Counted from the stretch's first letter, positions 29,341-38,974 are shown. The stretch is 64,000 nucleotides of DNA from Synechococcus sp. UW179A (GCF_900473965.1 NZ_UCNJ01000005.1:49644-113643), one strand, 5' to 3'. Made by a program: numbers and translations. Notes: generated by a model not told the origin, from the letters alone.

Positions 29341-30732
29341 GTGCTGACGGGCAGTGAGCTTTGGAGCAAGGTTCAGCAGGCCCTTCAGAGCAACCTCAGC
29401 AAGCCAACTTTCGAGACCTGGATCCGCCCTGCCCAGTGCAGCGGATTCCGGGAAGGGACTCTCACATTGCTGGCGCCCAACAGCTTTGCCAGCAATTGGC
29501 TGCGCAAGAACTACGCGAGCACCATCGCTGATGTGGCTGGTGAAATCATTGGTCAGCCTGTGACGGTGTCGGTTCTGGCGCGTGATGCCGAGGAACCCCA
29601 GGCAGGTTCGACACCTGAAGCTGTCATGCCGGCAGCTTCAGCAGCAGTGGTGCCGTCTCCGCTGGCACCGCCAACCCCTGGGACCAGGACGCCCCGTCGT
29701 CTGCCGGGATTGAACATGCGTTACGTGTTCAATCGATTCGTTGTGGGGCCCAACAGCCGCATGGCCCATGCTGCTGCCCTTGCTGTTGCAGAGGCTCCTG
29801 GACGAGAATTCAATCCGCTGTTCATCTGTGGAGGTGTCGGCCTCGGCAAGACCCACCTCATGCAGGCCATCGGCCACTACCGCCTCGAGATTGATCCTGA
29901 GTCCAAGGTGTTTTATGTCTCCACCGAGACCTTCACCAACGACCTGATCGTGGCAATCCGCAAAGACGGCATGCAGGCCTTTCGCGATCGTTATCGGGCC
30001 GCTGATCTCATCCTTGTGGATGACATCCAGTTCATCGAGGGTAAGGAATACACCCAGGAAGAGTTCTTCCATACCTTCAACGCTCTGCACGAGGCAGGCC
30101 GACAGATCGTGATCGCCAGCGATCGTCCCCCCAGCCAGATCCCTCGACTGCAGGAACGTCTGATCTCGCGCTTCTCCATGGGTTTGATCGCTGACATCCA
30201 GGCCCCGGATCTTGAGACGCGAATGGCGATTCTGCAGAAAAAGGCGGAACAGGAACGTGTTTCCCTGCCCAGGGATCTGATTCAGTACATCTCAGGTCGT
30301 TTCACCTCCAACATCCGCGAACTGGAAGGTGCGCTAACGAGGGCGGTCGCTTTCTCCTCAATCACCGGGATGCCAATGACGGTTGAATCCGTTGCGCCCA
30401 TGCTCGATCCCAGTGGTCAGGGTGTCGATGTCACACCTCAGCAGGTGATCAACAAGGTGTCGGAGGTCTTCGGGGTGACTGCTGATGACATGCGCAGCAG
30501 CAGTCGTCGCCGGGCGGTTAGTCAGGCCCGGCAGGTTGGCATGTTCCTGATGCGTCAGGGCACCGGGCTCAGCCTGCCGCGGATTGGTGAAACCTTTGGT
30601 GGAAAGGATCACACCACGGTGATGTATGCCATTGAGCAGGTGGAGAAGAAGCTCGGTACTGATCCTCAGCTGGCCAGTCAGGTGCAGAGGGTGCGTGATC
30701 TGCTGCAGATCGATTCACGCCGAAAGCGTTGA
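29341..30732 (+). CDS. dnaA: Chromosomal replication initiator DnaA
   Basis: DnaA unwinds the origin by ATP-dependent oligomerisation. Domain I is [20 protein letters not shown], followed by a Pro/Ala-rich linker; AAA+ motifs are [15 protein letters not shown] and [15 protein letters not shown], and the C-terminal DNA-binding domain has [17 protein letters not shown]. The GTG at 29341 is chosen as start because GGAGG lies at 29331-29335 with a 5-nt spacer; a GTG at 29305 lacks such support. No DnaA-box cluster or dnaN was seen nearby, so this need not be the origin. Confidence 0.95.
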   Translation: MLTGSELWSKVQQALQSNLSKPTFETWIRPAQCSGFREGTLTLLAPNSFASNWLRKNYASTIADVAGEIIGQPVTVSVLARDAEEPQAGSTPEAVMPAASAAVVPSPLAPPTPGTRTPRRLPGLNMRYVFNRFVVGPNSRMAHAAALAVAEAPGREFNPLFICGGVGLGKTHLMQAIGHYRLEIDPESKVFYVSTETFTNDLIVAIRKDGMQAFRDRYRAADLILVDDIQFIEGKEYTQEEFFHTFNALHEAGRQIVIASDRPPSQIPRLQERLISRFSMGLIADIQAPDLETRMAILQKKAEQERVSLPRDLIQYISGRFTSNIRELEGALTRAVAFSSITGMPMTVESVAPMLDPSGQGVDVTPQQVINKVSEVFGVTADDMRSSSRRRAVSQARQVGMFLMRQGTGLSLPRIGETFGGKDHTTVMYAIEQVEKKLGTDPQLASQVQRVRDLLQIDSRRKR

Positions 30733-30758
30733 GGGTTTTCGTTTCGCTGCCTCCATCC

Positions 30759-31286
30759 TCAGTACACGGGCTCAAAGATTTCCATCTGAACCACGCCCAC
30801 CATCTGATGGATCGGATTCGGCCCTGCAGGAATGGCCGTCAGCGAAAAGGTGTAGATGTCATCCGGTGGGTTCACGCCTGCCTGAAAGGCGATCGTGACG
30901 GTCTCTCCAGGGGGCACCGCTGTGTCGAATCTGATGTCGACAGAGCGTGCGTCATTGCTGAATTCCGCCTTGACTTCAATGGATTTCCCTTCACGACGTG
31001 GAGTGCCGATGAAGGCCTTGACCGGCACGGCTCCGTAATAGAAAGCGGCCTGGGCGCCACGGATCTGCTGAAGGTTGATTCCTCCCAGATCGGCACCAGC
31101 GCCCTCTGGGAAGTCCAGAGTCACGTAGTAAACGGCGCAGCACTCGAAGGCGTACCACCGGTAGTTGGTGAGTTTTGCCTGCGTCGGCACTGTCACAAAA
31201 CTGGTTTGGCCATTAATCTCAAGGGCTTTTGCAGTTGATGTTGTGATCAGTACAGCTGCGGCCAGGGTTGAAGTCAGAAGACGCAT
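30759..31286 (-). CDS. DUF2808 family secreted protein
   Basis: A 175-aa protein with an N-terminal signal peptide (MRLLTSTLAAAVLITTSTAKA) and a beta-rich mature part ending in the DUF2808-type phrase IPAGPNPIHQMVGVVQMEIF. The family is cyanobacterial, predicted to be outside the cytoplasm and of unknown function. The ATG at 31286 is preferred because upstream codons would add a non-signal segment. It converges on dnaA (26 bp between stops). Confidence 0.8.
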   Translation of the reverse strand: MRLLTSTLAAAVLITTSTAKALEINGQTSFVTVPTQAKLTNYRWYAFECCAVYYVTLDFPEGAGADLGGINLQQIRGAQAAFYYGAVPVKAFIGTPRREGKSIEVKAEFSNDARSVDIRFDTAVPPGETVTIAFQAGVNPPDDIYTFSLTAIPAGPNPIHQMVGVVQMEIFEPVY

Positions 31287-31352
31287 GGGCGGGGCTTGAT
31301 TCGTGGATCCTCGTTGCACTGTGCAGTGGTGCAGACAACACCTCTTCATCGT

Positions 31353-32003
31353 TCAGCTCTTCCCGGTCCAGCCGGCCAGATGAGCGGCAGCTCGCGACTG
31401 AGCCAGCCTTCGGGATGCCGGCAGAGCCGGCTCCAGTTGCGAGGAACTGAACGGAGGCAGAGGGCGGGTTCGTAGCCATGCCCCCCAGCGAAACTCGTGA
31501 TAAGGGATCAGCCGCTGTGGCTTGATCAGACCCTCCTTCTTGAGTTTCCAAACGAGGCTTCGATAGGGATCGTCCTCGAGGCCCAGCAATGACTGGGGCA
31601 GCTTGGAGGGTTCCCAGGGCCCATTGCCGCGTCCGTCATGGAGATAGAGCCAGCCCCGATCCTGCAGGGCCAGCAGGGCTGCATGGCGGTTGTCGCTGTC
31701 AAGCTCAGCAATCACGTAGCCATAGGTGGTGACATTGGGGTCCATCTCCAGCAGTGCTCTCAGACGGTGGTGTCGATCCACCATCCAGAGCTCTCCGAGG
31801 AGGTTGCGTACCAAGGGCACCGGCTTGCCGCGCAGATACTCGAGCCGTTCTTTGCTGCTTTCCTGACTGAAGTCTTTCTGACGACTCCGCACTTCCGCAA
31901 GCCCGACGCACATCTGTGTGGGCTGGAGATCTTTCACACTGACTTCGATCAGACTGTGGTCATCGTCATGATCAGGAATCCGGTCGTAGCGAGGCAGATG
32001 CAC
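31353..32003 (-). CDS. ParB-like (ParBc_2) nuclease-fold protein
   Basis: A 216-aa protein with a ParB/sulfiredoxin-like N-terminal domain (residues ~18-110): VSVKDLQPTQMCVGLAEV, RGKPVPLVRN and the hallmark LWMVDRHHRLRALLE. It resembles the Pfam ParBc_2 group rather than partition ParB, as there is no helix-turn-helix or centromere-type domain. The C-terminal half is Trp/Arg/Leu-rich (LVWKLKKEG, YHEFRWGAWLR). The role is unknown. The same-strand DUF2808 gene is 66 bp downstream. Confidence 0.75.
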   Translation of the reverse strand: MHLPRYDRIPDHDDDHSLIEVSVKDLQPTQMCVGLAEVRSRQKDFSQESSKERLEYLRGKPVPLVRNLLGELWMVDRHHRLRALLEMDPNVTTYGYVIAELDSDNRHAALLALQDRGWLYLHDGRGNGPWEPSKLPQSLLGLEDDPYRSLVWKLKKEGLIKPQRLIPYHEFRWGAWLRTRPLPPFSSSQLEPALPASRRLAQSRAAAHLAGWTGKS

Positions 32004-32138
32004 ACTGGACTCCAGGTCTCGACGGATCTAACCCTATGCGGATCCCACAAATTGATTGGTTTGCTGATCCTGATCGCACCCTGAGAAGAGCTGCAAACCA
32101 GACCCATCAGAATGCCTGGTAGTTGAGCGTCAGTTGCT

Positions 32139-33500
32139 GTGGACCAGTCGTTTGATCTTGTGGTGCTCGGAGCCGGTTCAGGTGGCCTGGCGGCCGCCAA
32201 GCGGGCGGCACGTCATGGTGCTCGCGTGGCCATCGTGGAAGGGGATCGGGTTGGCGGCACCTGCGTGATTAGGGGGTGCGTCCCCAAGAAACTGCTGGTC
32301 TACGGATCCCAGATGGCTGAGCAGATGAAGGAGGCCTCCAGTTACGGCGTCCATCCGTCTGAGGTCCGGATTGATTCAGCCCAGTTGCTGGCGAATGTGC
32401 GAGCTGAGGTGGATCGCCTCAATGCCATGCATATTGACTTTTTGGCGAAGGCCGAAGTCACTCTGATCAAAGGTTGGGCACGGTTTGAGGATGACCATCA
32501 CATCCTTGTCTCCGCTGATCCCGGTGGTGCTCCAGAGCAACGCCTGCATGCAGAGAGGGTTCTGATCGGTGTCGGCGGCCGCCCTCAGCGGCCTGATATT
32601 CCAGGAGTTGAGTTGGGCTGGGTCAGCGACGACATGTTTCTGCTCGAGCGTTTCCCGGAGCGCATGGTTGTGGTGGGTGCCGGCTTCATCGCCTGCGAAT
32701 TCGCCGGCATTCTCAGTGGCCTTGGTGTCGAAGTGACACAGCTGGTGCGTCGCGAGCATCTATTGCGCGGTTTTGATGCCGAACTTGCAGCTGTTGTGCA
32801 GGAGGGTATGGCTGAGAAAGGTGTGAATGTGCAATTCTCCACAGGCCCTGAAGCGATTGAGGGAAAGCCGGGAGACCTGGTTGTGCAAACCAATCGCGGC
32901 GATCGAATCGCCTGCGGAGGGGTGCTGCTGGCTACTGGAAGACGACCCTTTCTGCAGGGTCTCAACCTCGATGCTGCGGGAGTGACGATCCAGGGCAATC
33001 GCATTCCCGTTGATGCTGATCAGCGCACCAATGTGCCCCATGTGTTCGCTGTTGGTGATGTGACCGATCGCATCTGCCTCACTCCAGTGGCGATTGATGA
33101 AGGTCGCGCCTTCGCAGACAGCGTCTACGGAGACCGTCCGCGACAGGTGGACCATCAATTGGTGGCCAGTGCCGTATTTAGTCAGCCGGAGTTGGCGACG
33201 GTGGGATTGTCGGAGGAAGACGCCATCGCCCAATACGGCCCCGATGGGGTGGTGATGTATCGGGCCCGCTTCCGCTCCATGGCTCAGGCCTTACCCAAGC
33301 GTGGCCCGCGCTGCCTGCTCAAGCTGGTGCTCGAGGTTGAAACTGAGCGCGTGCTGGGCTGTCACATGGTCGGTGAACATGCTGCAGAGATCATTCAGAT
33401 GGCGGCGATCGCCGTTGGGATGAGGGCGACCAAGTCAGATTTTGATCGCACGATGGCTCTGCATCCCACAGTCTCGGAAGAATTCGTGACTATGGGCTGA
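32139..33500 (+). CDS. gor: Glutathione-disulfide reductase
   Basis: A class I flavoprotein disulfide reductase restoring GSH from GSSG with NAD(P)H. The FAD motif is VLGAGSGGLAAA, the redox-active disulfide GGTCVIRGCVPKK, the pyridine-nucleotide Rossmann VVGAGFIACEFAGIL, and the C-terminal catalytic His-Glu pair LHPTVSEEF. The length of 453 aa is right. The start codon is GTG at 32139. It converges on the GMC gene through a region with nested inverted repeats that probably terminates both. Confidence 0.94.
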   Translation: MDQSFDLVVLGAGSGGLAAAKRAARHGARVAIVEGDRVGGTCVIRGCVPKKLLVYGSQMAEQMKEASSYGVHPSEVRIDSAQLLANVRAEVDRLNAMHIDFLAKAEVTLIKGWARFEDDHHILVSADPGGAPEQRLHAERVLIGVGGRPQRPDIPGVELGWVSDDMFLLERFPERMVVVGAGFIACEFAGILSGLGVEVTQLVRREHLLRGFDAELAAVVQEGMAEKGVNVQFSTGPEAIEGKPGDLVVQTNRGDRIACGGVLLATGRRPFLQGLNLDAAGVTIQGNRIPVDADQRTNVPHVFAVGDVTDRICLTPVAIDEGRAFADSVYGDRPRQVDHQLVASAVFSQPELATVGLSEEDAIAQYGPDGVVMYRARFRSMAQALPKRGPRCLLKLVLEVETERVLGCHMVGEHAAEIIQMAAIAVGMRATKSDFDRTMALHPTVSEEFVTMG

Positions 33501-33505
33501 TCACG

Positions 33506-33568
33506 TCAGAACTGATTCAGGATGAGCTGATCAGCTCACAGTGGGAGCCGTCTCTGGATCAGTTCTGA
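33506..33568. terminator. Nested inverted repeats, likely bidirectional terminator
   Basis: An outer pair TCAGAACTGAT (33506-33516) / ATCAGTTCTGA (33558-33568) encloses a perfect 16-bp palindrome TGAGCTGATCAGCTCA (33523-33538). It lies just after the gor stop, and its right arm covers the stop codon of the convergent GMC gene. Such a structure can fold on either transcript; no T-run follows, so factor-independent termination is not assured. Confidence 0.55.
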
Positions 33569-35049
33569 AGTCTCTGATGAAGAGTATCTGCCATTCGTAG
33601 TGCCAAGGCGATAGTGGTGAGACCAGGCCCCACGCTTGGGCAACTCGGGAACACACTGCTGTCGGCGATATAGACGTTGTCGAGTTCATGGCACTTTCCT
33701 GTTGCATCCACCACCGATGCGACAGGGTCATCCCCCATGCGGCAGGTGCCGCATGCAAAACCCACCACGCTGAGAGGTGCTTCTCCACGAGGATGAACTG
33801 GTTCTGACGTCACCACGTTGGTGCCCGGGTCGGCTTCAACGGCCTTGAGAGTGTCGATCCACCGGTAAACCAGTCGATCATGAGCTTCACGGTTGTTGTG
33901 GAGATAATTGATGCGGATCTGGTCCTTGTTAAGCCACACCTTGTTCTCCTGATCAGGAAGAACCTCGCTCATGGCCCACCATGCCACTGTGCGGGAAGCA
34001 AGGCGCTTGATGCCGAAATTGGGGATTAGTTTGCTGACAAGAGAGAGGACAGGTGGTGATTCAGCAAATAGAGCGTCCTGAAGAACACCTCCAGCAGCTT
34101 GAATATGCCCTAATGGAAAACTCACATTTTTGTCTCCCCAGTAGTAGTCGTTCACTCCGTAAGACCGTGCGTAGAGGCCGCTGTTGGGTGCTGCGGAACG
34201 TTGCAGGATTGATGTGATTTGAACGTTCATTAGGTTTCTGCCCACCTGGTCCGACTTGTTGCTTAGACCGCGAGGGTGACGTTCATTGCCGGATCGCAGC
34301 AGAATGGCAGGTGTGTTGATCGCACCTGCTGCCAGCACGACTAGATCGGAGGAAAACAACCAGATTTCTCCGTCCACATCCGCCTCCACCTTCTTCACCT
34401 CACGTCCGCTTGGACTCACATGCAGCCTTAGAGCTTTTGCCTTGTAGCGGATCTCTAGATTGCTGGTATCGGCATTCGCTAGTCCGCAGAGCTCCGCATC
34501 ACCCACTGGGCTTTCTTCATTGTCTGACCAGCTGAGAGGTAGGTCATAAGGTTGACAACCCTGGCGCAGAAGCCCATCCCGCAGTTCTTCCAGGAATGGC
34601 AACACCGGGCGCGGTGAACGTTCAAATCCTTTGCTGCGTGTCGGTTCTGTGGGATCAACGCCAGCTTTGCCATGAACCCGATAAATCGTCTCAGCCTGGT
34701 CGTAGTACGGCGCTAAATGGTTGTAATCGAAGGGCCATGCCGGCGAAACTCCCTCTTGCAACGGCAGATCGATGAAATCCTTTTCGCGCATGCGCTCGAG
34801 CACGGCTCCCCAGATTTTGGTATTTCCGCCGAGGGCGTAAAAAGTTTGGGGTGAAAAGGGATCCCCATCAGGCCCAAACCAAAGTTCATCTTTGACACGC
34901 GGACGCTTTTGCCAACCCGCTTCCACGGCTTCTCCTCGCTCGAGTAAAAGCACACTGCGTCCTTCGCGGCTGAGGGAACCCGCCAGAGTGCCTCCTCCTG
35001 CACCACTCCCGATGATGATGATGTCGTAATGGCGGTCGTCGATGATCAT
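33559..35049 (-). CDS. GMC family FAD oxidoreductase downstream of the oxidase genes
   Basis: A 496-aa flavoprotein of the glucose-methanol-choline family. The N-terminal dinucleotide motif IIIGSGAGGGTLAGSLSREG binds FAD, and the C-terminal block SVGPGLTTIALALRMAD with CGTCRMG is typical. It lacks the four-Cys cluster seen in its paralogue at 47076. It has no signal peptide. It starts 42 bp after the ctaE stop on the same strand, so it is likely read with the terminal oxidase genes and may feed electrons into respiration; the substrate (sugar, alcohol or polyol) is unknown. Confidence 0.88.
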   Translation of the reverse strand: MIIDDRHYDIIIIGSGAGGGTLAGSLSREGRSVLLLERGEAVEAGWQKRPRVKDELWFGPDGDPFSPQTFYALGGNTKIWGAVLERMREKDFIDLPLQEGVSPAWPFDYNHLAPYYDQAETIYRVHGKAGVDPTEPTRSKGFERSPRPVLPFLEELRDGLLRQGCQPYDLPLSWSDNEESPVGDAELCGLANADTSNLEIRYKAKALRLHVSPSGREVKKVEADVDGEIWLFSSDLVVLAAGAINTPAILLRSGNERHPRGLSNKSDQVGRNLMNVQITSILQRSAAPNSGLYARSYGVNDYYWGDKNVSFPLGHIQAAGGVLQDALFAESPPVLSLVSKLIPNFGIKRLASRTVAWWAMSEVLPDQENKVWLNKDQIRINYLHNNREAHDRLVYRWIDTLKAVEADPGTNVVTSEPVHPRGEAPLSVVGFACGTCRMGDDPVASVVDATGKCHELDNVYIADSSVFPSCPSVGPGLTTIALALRMADTLHQRLQN

Positions 35050-35091
35050 GGGTGGCTGATGTCGTTGAGAACTGAGTGATTCAGACGGCGA

Positions 35092-35697
35092 TCAGCTGGT
35101 TCGCTGCCACACATAAATCAGCAGATAAAGGATGATCCAAATCACATCCACGAAATGCCAGAACAGGCTCACTGCTGTGACGCCCATATCCCCCTTGGCG
35201 TAGTTGTTGGGCCGGAAAGAACGCGCCAGCATCAGGCCCATCAGCAGGATTCCAGTGATCACATGCAGGCCGTGAAAGCCGGTCAGTAAATAAAACGTTC
35301 CTCCGAAAACTCCACTGCTTAAACTAAACGCCAGCTCCGACCATTCCACATACTGCCCATAGACGAAGTAGCTGCCCATGGCCATTGTGAGCAGCCACAT
35401 GGCCCGAAAGCCCCAGAGATTTTCCTTATGCAGATAGCGCTCTGCGAAATAGGCAACAAAGCTGGAGCTCACAAGAATGACTGTATTAATCAAGGGCATT
35501 CGTGTCTCGAGGCCTTCGACACCTTCAGGAAGCCATTCAGGACTGGTGATCTTCAGAAGTGAATACCCGACAAAAAATGCCAGGAAGATAATGCTTTCCG
35601 AGCAGAGAAAAATGATGAAGCCAGTGAGATTGTGCCCGTCGTGCTTGATATGTCCGGGTACATGATTCAGCGGTAGATCAGCATTGGTGCTTGTCAT
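35092..35697 (-). CDS. ctaE: Heme-copper oxidase subunit III (ARTO type)
   Basis: A 201-aa integral membrane protein with five helices, matching short-form CoxC/CtaE (ESIIFLAFFVGYSLL early, GTFYLLTGFHGLHVITGILL, SLFWHFVDVIWIILYLLIYV at the end). Subunit III stabilises the oxidase and may help O2 access. It follows ctaD with 3 bp between genes. Paired with a CuA-less subunit II, it belongs to the alternative respiratory terminal oxidase. Confidence 0.92.
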   Translation of the reverse strand: MTSTNADLPLNHVPGHIKHDGHNLTGFIIFLCSESIIFLAFFVGYSLLKITSPEWLPEGVEGLETRMPLINTVILVSSSFVAYFAERYLHKENLWGFRAMWLLTMAMGSYFVYGQYVEWSELAFSLSSGVFGGTFYLLTGFHGLHVITGILLMGLMLARSFRPNNYAKGDMGVTAVSLFWHFVDVIWIILYLLIYVWQRTS

Positions 35698-35700
35698 GGA

Positions 35701-37389
35701 TCAGGCCTCCATCGAACGTCGGACATAGAACTCCTCGTCTTCGACAAGGGGTTTGCCCAGGCCATAGCCATAGGGCTCACTGATCACAGTGGGAATATCG
35801 TCCTCGAAATTCTCTGCAGGAGGTGGCGAGGGAAGTAACCACTCCAGGCCAATGGCTCTCCAGGGATTGGCGGGAGCCTTCGCTCCCCTCGCCCAGGAGC
35901 TGACGATGTTGAGAATGAAGGGAATGGAGGCTACTCCCAGCATGAATGCACCGATACTGGCAATCACATTCCAGAGGGCGAATTCCGGGTCATAGGAGGC
36001 CACTCGACGTGGCATGCCGTAAAGGCCGGCCCAGTGCAACGGAAGCCAGTTGAGGGTTGCGCCAATGAAGGTAAGGGCGAAGTGGATTTTTCCTAGACCT
36101 TCGTAGTACATCCGGCCTGTGAATTTTGGGAACCAGTGGTAGATACCGGCGAAGATTCCGAATCCAATCGTGTTGAAGATGATGTAGTGGAAATGGGCGA
36201 CAACGAAATAGGTGTTGCCGACATGGATGTCGATGGGAACCGTGCCCAGCATGACGCCGGTGATGCCTCCGAAGATGAAATTCACGAGTCCGCCCAGAAC
36301 AAACAACATTGGAGTGGTGAGACGGATCTTCGCCCCCCAGAGTGTTCCCAGCCAGGCGAACACCTTCACACCGGTGGGAACGGCAATCAGCATGGTCGTG
36401 ATCATCACCAGATTGCGCATCCACTGCGGTGTTCCCGTATAGAACATGTGATGGACCCAGACAATCAGGCCCAGGAAGGTGATGATGAACGAGGCCAATG
36501 CCACGAACTTGTAGCCGAAAAGGGGTTTGCGTGAATAAACCGTGATCAGCTCCGAGAAGATGCCGAACACAGGTAGCACCATTACATAGACCGCAGGATG
36601 GGAGTAGAACCAGAAAAAGTGCTGATAAAGCACTGGATCTCCTCCTCCTTCAGGTCGGAAGAAGCTGGTTCCGAAACTGAGGTCGAACAGAAGCATGATG
36701 GCGCCTCCCGTTAGTGCCGGGAGACCGATGAGCTGAAGGGTCTGCGCTGCCCATGCCGTCCACACGAACACGGGCATCTTGAAGAAACCCATGCCTGGTG
36801 CCCGCATGCGGATGATCGTGGTGACGAAGTTGATGGCACCCATAATCGATGAGACGCCGGAAAGCGCAACGGCCAGGATCCAGAGAAATTCGCCGTTGAT
36901 CAGGTGACCGAGGGGGTTCTGAATGCTCACTGGTGGATAGGACCACCAACCCGATGAAGCGGGTCCGCCAGGTACGAAGAAGCTGCTCAGCAGCACGAAA
37001 GCAAAAACTGGCACCAGCCAGAAGGCAGCAGCATTCAGTTTGGGGAAGGCCATGTCTGGGGCACCGATCATGGTGGGGATCAACAGATTGTTGAATCCGT
37101 TCAGGACCGGGAACAGAAACAGGAACAGCATCACCGTTCCGTGCATCGTGTAGAGCCCGTTGTAGACACTGGGATCCACCAGATCCGCCGGCGGAGTGAT
37201 TAATTCACCACGCATCACCATGGCAAGCAGGCCTCCTACAAGCAGGAAGAAAAGTGCCAGACCGATGTACTGAATCCCGATCACTTTCGCGTCGGTGTTG
37301 AAGCTGAAGAAACGCTTCCAGTTGTCGGGAGCGCCTGGGACTGGGTGGGGCGCTTTGAGCACCCTGGGGTCGTATTTGGTGCTGGTCAT
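35701..37389 (-). CDS. ctaD: Heme-copper oxidase subunit I (ARTO, A2 type)
   Basis: Subunit I carries the low-spin heme and the heme-CuB centre that reduces O2 to water and pumps protons. The 562-aa protein has ~12 helices and all metal-binding histidines: MHGTVMLFLFLFP, WFYSHPAVYVMVLP (CuB His cross-linked to Tyr), VWVHHMFYTG and VAHFHYIIFN. The YSHPAV motif in place of GHPEV marks an A2-type oxidase without the channel Glu. It lies between ctaC and ctaE with 5- and 3-bp gaps. Confidence 0.95.
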   Translation of the reverse strand: MTSTKYDPRVLKAPHPVPGAPDNWKRFFSFNTDAKVIGIQYIGLALFFLLVGGLLAMVMRGELITPPADLVDPSVYNGLYTMHGTVMLFLFLFPVLNGFNNLLIPTMIGAPDMAFPKLNAAAFWLVPVFAFVLLSSFFVPGGPASSGWWSYPPVSIQNPLGHLINGEFLWILAVALSGVSSIMGAINFVTTIIRMRAPGMGFFKMPVFVWTAWAAQTLQLIGLPALTGGAIMLLFDLSFGTSFFRPEGGGDPVLYQHFFWFYSHPAVYVMVLPVFGIFSELITVYSRKPLFGYKFVALASFIITFLGLIVWVHHMFYTGTPQWMRNLVMITTMLIAVPTGVKVFAWLGTLWGAKIRLTTPMLFVLGGLVNFIFGGITGVMLGTVPIDIHVGNTYFVVAHFHYIIFNTIGFGIFAGIYHWFPKFTGRMYYEGLGKIHFALTFIGATLNWLPLHWAGLYGMPRRVASYDPEFALWNVIASIGAFMLGVASIPFILNIVSSWARGAKAPANPWRAIGLEWLLPSPPPAENFEDDIPTVISEPYGYGLGKPLVEDEEFYVRRSMEA

Positions 37390-37394
37390 CGGGA

Positions 37395-38342
37395 TCAGGC
37401 GTCGTGGGGCGCTTCGGGGTTACCGGGGTCGTTGACCATCGGTGGAGGGGCAGGGGGAACGGTGGCCCATCCACGGTCGCCGTCCTTGAGACGTTTTTCG
37501 TAGAGAGGGGTGCCTGGGCTGAGGCCCTGGACGAGTGGGCGCTTGGCTGTCTTGGTCAGCCAGGAGTCGTACGCCTCTTCCGACTCGACAATCACGTCGG
37601 TCTGGTTGTTGGAGAAGTAAGCGCCGCTGAACATGGCGTCGCGGAGTCGGAAGCGACCTTCACGGGTCGGCGTGATGCTGTAGGAGATCACGCTTCCTGG
37701 AATGATGTCCTGCTTGAGGCGAAATGCAGGGATGTAGAAGCTGTGAAGAACGTCTTCGGAGATCAACAGGAAGTTGGCTCGCTGATTGAGTGGTAGATGC
37801 AGTTCCGAACTGCGCACACCATCGGGGTAGACGAATTCCCACGACCATTGCCTGGATATCACTTCGATCGGTCCGATGTCTCGACGAGCGTCCAGGGTGG
37901 CGACAGCATCGGGAGACTGATTGAGAGCTACGTCGTACTTCTGCTTGGGCCCGAGCGAGGCAAGCTTTTCGTTCACATGGATCGAATAGAAGGCCAGCGA
38001 CATGACAATGACAAAGGGGATCACCGTCCAGGTGATTTCAAGTTTGGGGTTGCCTTCAATCGGAAGCCCATCACTCTCGTCGTACTTCTCAGCGCGACTA
38101 AATAACAACGACCAGATAATGAAACCCACACAGCCGACGAAGACGAAGCAGCCGATTCCGACCTCGAGGCTGAAGAGATTATCGACATACGGCGCAGCCG
38201 TGGATGCTGGCACTGGAAGCCAGCCATAGGCCCAACGCGACACCTGGAAGCTCAACGCCGCATCCAGCGCTGCAGAAACCAGGATCACGGCTAGCAGCCT
38301 GAGCGGAAGGCCTTTTTTTGGACTCTGGCGAGTCGATGTCAT
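37395..38342 (-). CDS. ctaC: Heme-copper oxidase subunit II lacking CuA ligands (ARTO)
   Basis: Normal subunit II takes electrons from cytochrome c through a binuclear CuA site. Here the fold is intact: two N-terminal helices, then a cupredoxin domain with HSFYIPAFRLKQDIIPG (His200 kept). The CuA loop reads RDAMFSGAYFSNN at 234-246, where the usual C-x-E-x-C-x3-H-x2-M ligands have become Asp235, Met237, Ser239, Phe243 and Asn246. The oxidase therefore probably uses quinol directly, as in the cyanobacterial alternative respiratory terminal oxidase, which has also been linked to iron reduction in Synechocystis. It overlaps the upstream DUF2231 gene by 4 bp. Confidence 0.93.
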   Translation of the reverse strand: MTSTRQSPKKGLPLRLLAVILVSAALDAALSFQVSRWAYGWLPVPASTAAPYVDNLFSLEVGIGCFVFVGCVGFIIWSLLFSRAEKYDESDGLPIEGNPKLEITWTVIPFVIVMSLAFYSIHVNEKLASLGPKQKYDVALNQSPDAVATLDARRDIGPIEVISRQWSWEFVYPDGVRSSELHLPLNQRANFLLISEDVLHSFYIPAFRLKQDIIPGSVISYSITPTREGRFRLRDAMFSGAYFSNNQTDVIVESEEAYDSWLTKTAKRPLVQGLSPGTPLYEKRLKDGDRGWATVPPAPPPMVNDPGNPEAPHDA

Positions 38343-38974
38343 GGCAGTGCCTCCTTGAGATCGGCTCCAGCTGCCAGCAACTGATCCGCCGTGATGTGCA
38401 CACCAAATTCACTGGCGAGCCAGGCACCAAGGCTTCCATGAATACCCATCACCAAAAGGATGACCGCCCCACAGGCGAGATAAAGCCAGGTCACCTGGCG
38501 ACCAAGGTCCTTGCGCCAGACGAAACGCAGGTATCCGCGCCAGATGGTCATCGCCACGATGATCAGCAGCAGTGCCACCCCTCCGATGGCGTGCCAGAGC
38601 ATGGTGTCGATGGCGTTCTGGCCAATGACGCTATGAATGCCTGGCAGTGGCACGGCCAGAAGCATTTCAAAGAAGCCTGCGGCCACCGTGAAAAAGGTGA
38701 TCACGCTGCAGGCCAGCACGTTGTACCAACCCACGTCATGGAAACCGGTTCGTGTCACTGGCAGTGCCAGGAAACGGAACACGCGTTTTTCCAGGGGATA
38801 GAACGCACCTGCGAAATCGAACGCGATTCCGATCGCAAACAAGCCGATCGTGAAATGAACCAGGTTCGGGTGAATCGGAATGGTGTAGGGGAGATCGTTG
38901 GCGCCGAGCTGATCGACGATCTCGTTGATGGGAGACGGAATCGCCATCATTGGCAACGGGATCGTGGCGTTCAT
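38339..38974 (-). CDS. DUF2231 four-helix membrane protein (second of pair)
   Basis: A 211-aa protein with four membrane helices: IHPNLVHFTIGLFAIGIAFD, a second at VLACSVITFFTVAAGFF, a third starting MLWHAIGG and a fourth with LLVMGIHGSLGAW. The conserved His in HPxxVHF, LWHAIGG and GIHG could bind heme b, by analogy with other four-helix bis-His cytochromes. DUF2231 has no assigned function. The ATG at 38974 overlaps the upstream DUF2231 stop by 4 bp, and its own stop overlaps ctaC by 4 bp, so it is made together with the oxidase. Confidence 0.85.
   Translation of the reverse strand: MNATIPLPMMAIPSPINEIVDQLGANDLPYTIPIHPNLVHFTIGLFAIGIAFDFAGAFYPLEKRVFRFLALPVTRTGFHDVGWYNVLACSVITFFTVAAGFFEMLLAVPLPGIHSVIGQNAIDTMLWHAIGGVALLLIIVAMTIWRGYLRFVWRKDLGRQVTWLYLACGAVILLVMGIHGSLGAWLASEFGVHITADQLLAAGADLKEALP

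Noticed and set aside
33559..35049. Fe-S cluster in the GMC protein of the oxidase cluster
   Set aside because: The four-Cys motif of the paralogue at 47076 is missing; only scattered cysteines are present.
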